Shown: positions 58,255 to 64,000 of the stretch, one piece after another
Layout of the letters: each line of letters starts with the position of its first letter
Position numbering within the stretch: position 1 is the first letter of the stretch
Assembly (NCBI RefSeq): GCF_947507565.1
Contig: NC_089191.1
Coordinates: 1,054,001-1,118,000, forward strand
Length of the DNA: 64,000 nucleotides
Direction of reading: 5' to 3'
Source: Oscarella lobularis
Taxonomy: Eukaryota > Porifera > Homoscleromorpha > Homosclerophorida > Oscarellidae
Made by a program: the position numbers and the translations under genes
The notes under the pieces: generated by a model
Databases searched by the model: none
What the model was told of the DNA's origin: nothing
The model's input: the letters and a program-made list of their open reading frames with translations, nothing else

Positions 58255-58730
58255 CTAAGGAAAGGGGTGCCACGCTCATACTTTGGCTCTTCAGGGTCTA
58301 TGACAACTCTAAAGGCAAATAAATGCAGTGATGCAGAGAGTAAGGTGTAGACCACGTCTTCTTGCGTATGGACTTCTTCTATGGCCAGCATCATATTGAG
58401 TTTGGAAGGAGAAACTGTCGAAAAGAAATACACACGCGTCACGCTCCCTCGGAGGAGTTTTATGACGACGACGATCAAGAAGGAGACGAATTGAGGAAGG
58501 TTACAGTTCAAACTCACGTAAGCTAGAAGTCCAGCTCTTTGGGCCGCGGACGGTTTCATTTCTGATTCAGGATCTTCGGAGGCTTCCTGACGAGAGGTAG
58601 TCTAGTCGTTTCACAGAGAAGGGAACGCTGTAGGCAAACACATCCTACCGCACAGGCCACATTAGATCTCTCTTCGTGTATCTCGCTTGCCGGATTGCTC
58701 TGATTTTTGACGCTGCAAACAGTTGGGCCA
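58255..58730. repeat. Block B, copy 2
   Basis: Counterpart of 55746-56600 without the MITE. It is itself interrupted at about 58737 by nested inverted-repeat elements; the matching sequence resumes at about 60192 (GGAAAAGTAGTGCACGCTA, compare 56590-56608). Confidence 0.65.
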
Positions 58731-58736
58731 TGGGCA

Positions 58737-59644
58737 GGGGGGGTTGATCGTTAGCGCACTAGGCAGCCACGCCCTTTCTAAAAGTTCGTTTTTCTGCGCT
58801 TTACGATTCTTTCTGTGCCACCTAAACATAATGGTAAGTTTCTTTGGCCAATAGAAATGGTTCAAGATTAATTCCAATGCTTGCGTGCGCTTTTTGCGGG
58901 ACTTCGTCGTCCGTGTCTAAAACAGCTCTGTGACCTTCGTTGCGTTTTGCTATGAGATTTTGGTTCATCGCAATCTTGGCTTTAGGCTTCCATAAGGCCT
59001 GCCATAGCTCGTGGCGCCGAATTTGCTCTGTCCTTTACGAACATTCGGTCCGCTTTAGGCGATGGCCTCAGCAAATGCTCTAAGCCGTGTTCGTTAGGCC
59101 AGCCCTGAGTGAGAGTGTCGCAGAGAGCTTAAGATCTTCCTCCTGCATCCAGGGCTTCCAAGCAAATAGTCTCTTTCTAAGTTCTTTGACGGGGGCGTGG
59201 TACGTCTCGAAGCTGCCTTGTAGCGCTTTCCGCAGTTTGACGCCGTTGTTTGGAAGACAGGGTGAAGCCGGTAGGCGTAAGTTCTACGCGATTACGCTTC
59301 ATCCGCGCGACTCTAGCGGCAACCTGAGCTTCGATAGATGCCATATCGCCTACATTCTGTATGAAAAATGCAAAAGGAAAGGCGCCACGAGTCACGGCGT
59401 AAAGCGTCATGGTATAACGAAGCTGAATTCTCACGGAGATCTAAAAGCTTCAATGGAAATCGCGAGAACGGAGGCGTTTTTGCGGTTGGTTGTGTTCGAT
59501 AGCAGACAAGTCTGTGGCCGACATCAGTGGCCACCTTGTCGACAACGATCACATACACGCACTAAAAATGATAGGCGACTGCGGAAAAACGTTCGCTTTT
59601 GGACGAGGTTACCGAAGCCTAGTGCGCTAACGATCAACTCCCCC
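58737..59644. mobile_element. Inverted-repeat element, degenerate, inserted in block B copy 2
   Basis: The left end has TTGATCGTTAGCGCACTAGG after a G run and the right end has the exact inverse (CCTAGTGCGCTAACGATCAA). The sequence TGGGCCATGGGCA flanks the whole insertion on both sides (58730 region and 60185 region), consistent with a target duplication. Minus-strand protein-like stretches (for example RKALQGSFETYHAPVKELRK) suggest a dead transposase or other element gene, but stops interrupt it. Confidence 0.55.
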
Positions 59645-59650
59645 TGGGCC

Positions 59651-60181
59651 TAGTCAGGTGACCTGACCCTTCACGTGACCCGAGGAGAAGGGTCAGGTCA
59701 AACGCCCTATGTCGAAGTGTTGCCGTAGGAATGCGGAAGCCCCAATTATCCACTTAGCTTGATTGTGACGTAATTGACCACACCGTCGACCAGCACACGA
59801 TACATGGCTTTGGAGTTGTACATCTAGGCTGCGGCGAATGCACGTACGTGGAGATCGTCGACTTTTGAACCTTCGTCGACGCGCAGCGAGCTTGATATTT
59901 GGAAGGTAATCGTCGATCGTCGGGATAGACGTTTTCGATGAGAAGCTTCGCAGCTGAGAAGTCGATTGCTTTTTCTATCGCCGCGTTCGATAAAGGTCCC
60001 TTCTTTCGAGGCTCAGAGATCGCGTGCCAGCGAGTACTACGTAATTAATTTGATAACGACGTCACAGAGGTCTCGGCCTGTGATTGGGCCGCACTGTACA
60101 GTGCGGCGGCAACAGTTAGACATAGGGCGTTTGACCTGACCCTTCTCCCCGGGTCACGTGAAGGGTCAGGTCACCTGACTA
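59651..60181. mobile_element. Second Mutator-like non-autonomous element, 9-bp target duplication
   Basis: The 531-bp element starts TAGTCAGGTGACCTGACCC and ends with the inverse; arms of about 65 bp match closely. CCCTGGGCC is duplicated at both ends (59642-59650, 60182-60190). It sits at the right end of the element at 58737-59644, hence inserted later. Ends (TAG...CTA) and 9-bp duplication agree with the element at 1513-2095, although the arms are otherwise unrelated. Confidence 0.8.
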
Positions 60182-60190
60182 CCCTGGGCC

Positions 60191-60437
60191 ATGGGCAAGG
60201 AAAAGTAGTGCACGCTAGAGCGGAGCTCAAAGATCAAATATATAAAACTAGCTAAAATTACCGTACCGCGACTCCATGCGGCTTCGAGGTGGTCCTACAA
60301 GAAGGTACCGTTGAGAGCAAAGCGACCAGCCTAAGCAAACTTTTACTATGCTAGACGTACATTCACATTTCAAAAATACCACAATTTCACAAACACAGTT
60401 CAGCACTGCCACAAAAATTCGATTCCTTTCATGAAAT
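60191..60437. other. 3' flank of the ficolin-like gene
   Basis: Resumed block B sequence followed by AT-rich 3' untranslated-type sequence. No gene. Confidence 0.4.
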
Positions 60438-62174
60438 TCATGCTTTCCTGAATTTCATTTCCGAAAATAACAAAGACGACTTTGTCCAACTCGACCAGAG
60501 TATATACGTATAGCTAGAACCTTTCTGAAACAAACCGTTTAGGTTTGAAGAACCGCAGCTCGTATACCACCAACCACCACGCCTACTTGTAACAGCACAG
60601 TTACGACTGTATATATCGTTGTCTTCGTCTTTTGTAGAGAACTGCATTCCATTTAAACTTGTGAGTGAATTTCCAGCTGTTCCACGGTATCCGCTAACGC
60701 TTAGCCTGTACTTGGAACTTGAACTTCCCACAAAAAAGCTGCTATATTTGGCATATGCACCATTTCCTGAGTAAGTTTTCAGGTCAATTCTTAGTTCATT
60801 TTCACCATTGAACAGCAAGAGCTTGTAAAGCCGAGCCAAACCGAGCCAATAGTCACCTCTCAGATCACCAAATCCATTTTCATAATCGGTCCAACCGCGA
60901 TCAAAATCAACTGACCCCTCCTTTCGCCGTTGAAAGACTGTCCAACCTCCGCCATCGGTTTCCATATCACAGTAAACAGACAACGACCCAACGCCAGTAA
61001 GGCTAATTCTAAAATTGCCACTGGAAAGGTGAGGCGATTTTTTATGAATACAAAGACAATCACAGCCAGAGCCTGGCTGGAGCTGACTTCCTATTACGCA
61101 CGCTCAAAAACAATTAACTAGAACATTGCTTTTCTGACCCTCAAGAAGTTGCTCCAAAATTGATTTGACCTTGTCTACTGAGACAGTGCCCGTCTATCCA
61201 AAAGAACACTTATAAAAGAAATAAAACAAAACCAAAAATACCGGTCCTCTGTATCCAGGAGGGCCTCTGGAGCCCATTGAACCTGTTGCACCTCTGGGGC
61301 CCATTGAACCTGTTGCACCTCTGGGGCCCACTGGGCCTACCGCGCCTGCTGAACCGTTGTGTCCACTCTCACCTTTAGGACCCACTGGACCTGCTGAACC
61401 TTTGGGCCCGCTGTCACCTTTACGACCCACTGGACCCTCGGGACCCTCGGGACCCTCGGGACCCGCAGGACCAGCAGGACCAACAGGGCCCGGTGGACCC
61501 GGTGGACCCGGTGGACCCGGTGGACCCGGTGGACCCGGTGGACCCGGTGGACCCGGTGGACCCGATGGACCCTGTGGACCTGCTAGACCCGGTGGACTCG
61601 GTGGACTCGGTGGACCTGCTGGACCCGGTGGACCAATTGCACCCCGAGTTCCATTGAAACCAGAAACACCAGGAAAACCCGTATTTCCGGGAATACCAGG
61701 AGGCCCATCTTTTCCTGTCTTTCCCCTCGAGCCCTTTGGACCAAGCTTGCCCTATCATTCCAACAAAGCAATTAATGTATATATATTCTCACCCATTTGA
61801 ATGAAGGAATAAACCTTCTTTCCTTTTTGCCCTCTATTTCCATTTTCGCCCGTAGGGCCCTAGAATACGCATACAAGTACATTTACCAGTCTATGCTTGT
61901 TTAGAAGAACGACAGCGTACAGGATTTCCCATTTGTCCTGGTGGGCCAGAAAAACCGGGCAGCCCAGGAGGCCCCGTTCTACCCGGTAAGCCTTGAGGCC
62001 CAACAGTTCCTGGATGGCCTCGAGGACATGTGATTTTATCGCAAACAGACGGCGGGGTCTACAGCATAAATGTAAAACTACCTAAATCCGATAATTTCCA
62101 AGCTTCCAGAATACCTGCGAAGACGTGTCGGTCATGCAGTAAACGAAGACAAAGAAAGGTAAGAAACTTCTCAT
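60438..62174 (-). CDS. Ficolin-like secreted collagen-fibrinogen lectin
   Basis: Six exons (62115-62174, 61921-62058, 61815-61859, 61242-61751, 61139-61193, 60438-61090) encode 486 residues. Signal peptide [20 protein letters not shown]; a Cys-containing start (CDKITCPRG); about 75 Gly-X-Y triplets across four exons; a short heptad-like [14 protein letters not shown] that may trimerise; and a fibrinogen-like domain with [31 protein letters not shown], a calcium-site-like [15 protein letters not shown] and [12 protein letters not shown]. This is the ficolin arrangement; ficolins are oligomeric lectins that bind acetylated glycans in innate immunity. Two adjacent triplets have Ser in place of Gly (SPP SPP). 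The exon carries a 9-bp minisatellite of GPP codons (about 61489-61566). Ligand and role in this animal are inferred only. Confidence 0.9.
61489..61566 (-). repeat. GPP-coding minisatellite in collagen exon
   Basis: About nine near-perfect copies of a 9-bp unit (GGACCCGGT on the plus strand) encode successive Gly-Pro-Pro triplets; such arrays expand and contract easily. Confidence 0.9.
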
Positions 62175-62499
62175 TTTGTTTACTGAGTAGGTCACGTGAG
62201 CCAGTGTGAATTCCCGTAGACACCTCTCCGCTTGCTTACTAAAAGGGTTCGGTTTTAAGTTCTATTCGACCCCTGACCTCCTTTACTTATACTTTCAGCC
62301 TTCACGACGCGGGATCTCTCATGTGAACACTGTCTTGTACACAGTCACGTGACAGCGAGAGAGACAAGAATCGCGTTATATCCCGAGATGGAATCGGGTT
62401 AATATTCATTACTTCTACGTCATTTTAAGCGTGCGCTACTTCAAGTTCGCGCGTGCTGTTCGCGCGTGCTGTTGAAAGGGCGCATCCTCTTTCTTTGCC
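62175..62499. promoter_or_regulatory. Divergent promoter region with E-box palindromes
   Basis: Lies between the minus-strand ficolin-like gene and the plus-strand transposase-like gene. Contains CACGTG at 62193-62198 and a longer palindrome GTCACGTGAC at 62344-62353, sites typical of bHLH factors. Regulatory role inferred. Confidence 0.35.
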
Positions 62500-64000
62500 A
62501 TGTTTCCTTGCACAAAGTGCGAAAAAACGTACAGCAGTCAGAAAGCTGTCAATCGCCATCGCCGGATAGCTCATGAGGAGGCAGCGTTTTGCAGCGGTCA
62601 ATTTTGCTGCCCATTGGGATGTTCAATGCTGTCATTTCGTAGGGCTACTGATTTAGTTGCTCACACTAAAGAAAACCATGGTGACAATTTAGGTAACTTT
62701 CCTACAAAAAATAATTTTTTTTAAATTTTTAATGCATTAGGGGAGACTGTGGTACATTTTAAGAATACGAAAGATTTCAAGTGCTGGAAGGATGACGTCG
62801 AAAAGAAAAGCAGAGCAAAGTATGTGAAGAGTACTGGAAAAAGCCTGTCGACAAAAGGTTTTCGTTTTGACAAAACCTTTTTGCATTTTAATAACTTCGT
62901 CGTAATTAGGAAAAGACGCCGTCGAGTACTTCGTCTGCTGTAGAGACGGGACGGCAAAAACGAATACCTGGACTGCACGCAAAACAGCCGCAAAAAGGCC
63001 AGGAGCAGCATTACGTCCATCGAAGAAAATTGGAGGGACCTGTTTTGCAAGAATGCACGTGACGTATCATTCAGACAGTTCCGTATCTGTTTGGCACATT
63101 CCAACTCACTCCGGCCATGACAATAGAAAGGATCCCGTTTCTGTATTTCCGATCCCAGAGAATATCAAAGAAAACGTACGCCAGAAAGGATTGATCGGCA
63201 TTCCCGTAGAAAGAATTATTAGAGGTCAGAGCAATGCACGCACTGTGGATAAAGAAATAACCTCAATTAACTGACGTAACATTTTAAGATATTCGACAAA
63301 CCATTGGGCACCGAAGCAACCGAGGCGATTTTGAATCAAGCGCCAAACGAGAACACCTCATCACAAAACAAGACTGTAGAAATTACCTAAGAGAAATAAA
63401 CAAAGTCGCTTCCGGAATATGTCATGACAACGACGCCCTGTCTCTTGACTTGATTGTTCAGCAATTGCGGAATGAACGTTACGATCCTACAACAATCTAC
63501 AAACCTTACGGTGTAGAAAGTAGAGAGCTACCTCAAGTGCAAAAAGATGCATTTATTTTGGGTAAAAATCTACTACCTGTTTCTCGCTTTATTAGTTAAT
63601 TAATTTCTGAATACAGGTTTGATGACCAGCACACAAAAGCATGCCTTAGAAGCGTTCGGAAATCGAATTATTTGCATGGACACTACGCACAAGACGACTC
63701 AGTACGCACAAATCAAGCTTCTGACCTTGATGGTTGCTGATGACTACGGAGAGGGTACAAGACGTTGACGTTCCTTTCATTTGTTGTTCATACTTTTGTA
63801 GGAATAGCAGTCGCTTGGTTAATCACCGATAGGGAGACAGCCCTGCACATTAAACTGTTTCTGGAAAGCGTCTTTTTGCGAGTCCCTAACATAGAAGTGA
63901 ACGCAATCATGACAGATGATGGTAAGGTTTTACAATAAAAATACAAGTATTACCATCACCTAATACAAAATAATTAACAAAATAATAATTTTCAATTTAC
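62500..64000 (+). CDS. C2H2 zinc finger / MULE transposase-domain protein, 3' end outside window
   Basis: Six exons join in phase 1 throughout (62500-62692, 62741-62857, 62910-63224, 63289-63561, 63617-63754, 63802-63921) and the last visible donor (63922) shows the gene continues past the window. The N-terminus has CTKCEKTYSSQKAVNRHRR and a second C..C..H..H-like unit (CCPLGC...HTKENH), followed by a region with WHIPTHSGHD. The core ICMDTTHKTTQYAQIKLLTL then VAWLITDRE and IMTDD matches the MULE transposase domain, with the first two catalytic Asp residues. Such genes are either active Mutator-like elements or host genes derived from them. No terminal repeats are visible before the window ends. 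Frames are intact so far. Confidence 0.75.

Noticed and set aside
58125-58559. Minus-strand 144-codon frame in block B copy 2
   Set aside because: Part of it recurs in copy 1 but with frame breaks; no domain, cannot decide the strand, so kept only as a repeat.
59087-59653. Plus-strand 188-codon frame
   Set aside because: Within an inverted-repeat element, low protein-like character; the opposite strand looks more like a degenerate element gene.
1-64000. CRISPR arrays, bacterial operons, ribosome binding sites, rRNA or tRNA genes
   Set aside because: Genes are spliced and eukaryotic; tandem repeats seen are minisatellites or coding repeats, and no RNA gene could be recognised.

Overview
This is a gene-dense stretch of an animal nuclear genome, most likely a sponge, possibly a homoscleromorph. 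That is an inference: genes carry many very short introns (commonly 40-70 nt, rich in attaatta-type sequence), SRCR, collagen and fibrinogen-like receptors are present, and animal-type genes (tubby, ATAD2, CYP4, ROC-COR-death) sit close together. No barcode gene is present to prove it. I joined exons by hand from splice sites and reading phase. All multi-exon models below keep one open frame across every intron unless stated.

Layout. 1-3.4 kb: the 3' end of a divergent actin gene, two inverted-repeat elements, and a Golgi sulfotransferase whose start codon lies 30 nt beyond a transposon insertion. 3.4-5.8 kb: a hypothetical gene between two copies of a dispersed repeat. 5.8-9.6 kb (minus): a receptor kinase with kelch-like ectodomain, EGF, membrane span and TKL-type kinase. 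9.9-10.1 kb: poly-G run and assembly gap. 11.2-22 kb: tubby-like protein, CYP4-like cytochrome P450, a four-EF-hand protein, ACOT13-like thioesterase (minus) and, divergent from it across only 55 bp, ATAD2-like AAA/bromodomain protein. 23.3-40.8 kb (minus): one 28-exon gene for a predicted 5,187-residue membrane protein. It starts like the insect Bark beetle/Anakonda junction protein (three SRCR plus beta-helix modules, CUB, C-type lectin) and continues through EGF, PSI-like, VWD, more EGF and cadherin repeats to a membrane span and a short tail with an NPxY motif. 41.9-51.5 kb (minus): an ankyrin-ROC-COR-death gene (DAPK-like without kinase) whose second intron holds a complete 4.4 kb DNA transposon with its own transposase and a divergent accessory gene. 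51.7-52.2 kb: a decayed copy of part of the giant gene. 52.6-55.2 kb: purple acid phosphatase. 55.5-60.2 kb: repeated blocks and nested inverted-repeat elements. 60.4-62.2 kb (minus): ficolin-like collagen-fibrinogen lectin. 62.5 kb to the end: a C2H2/MULE transposase-like gene cut by the window edge.

Main points of interest: the giant receptor; the transposon nested in the ankyrin-ROC-COR gene, whose removal leaves an ordinary 66-nt intron; the kelch-TKL receptor kinase; two non-autonomous elements with 9-bp target duplications and shared TAG...CTA ends; and a high share of GC-AG introns (nine candidates in about 105). There is no operon-like organisation. The genes share neighbourhood, not an evident pathway, although several (giant receptor, ficolin-like lectin, receptor kinase, death-domain ROC protein) are plausible cell-surface adhesion, recognition or signalling components.
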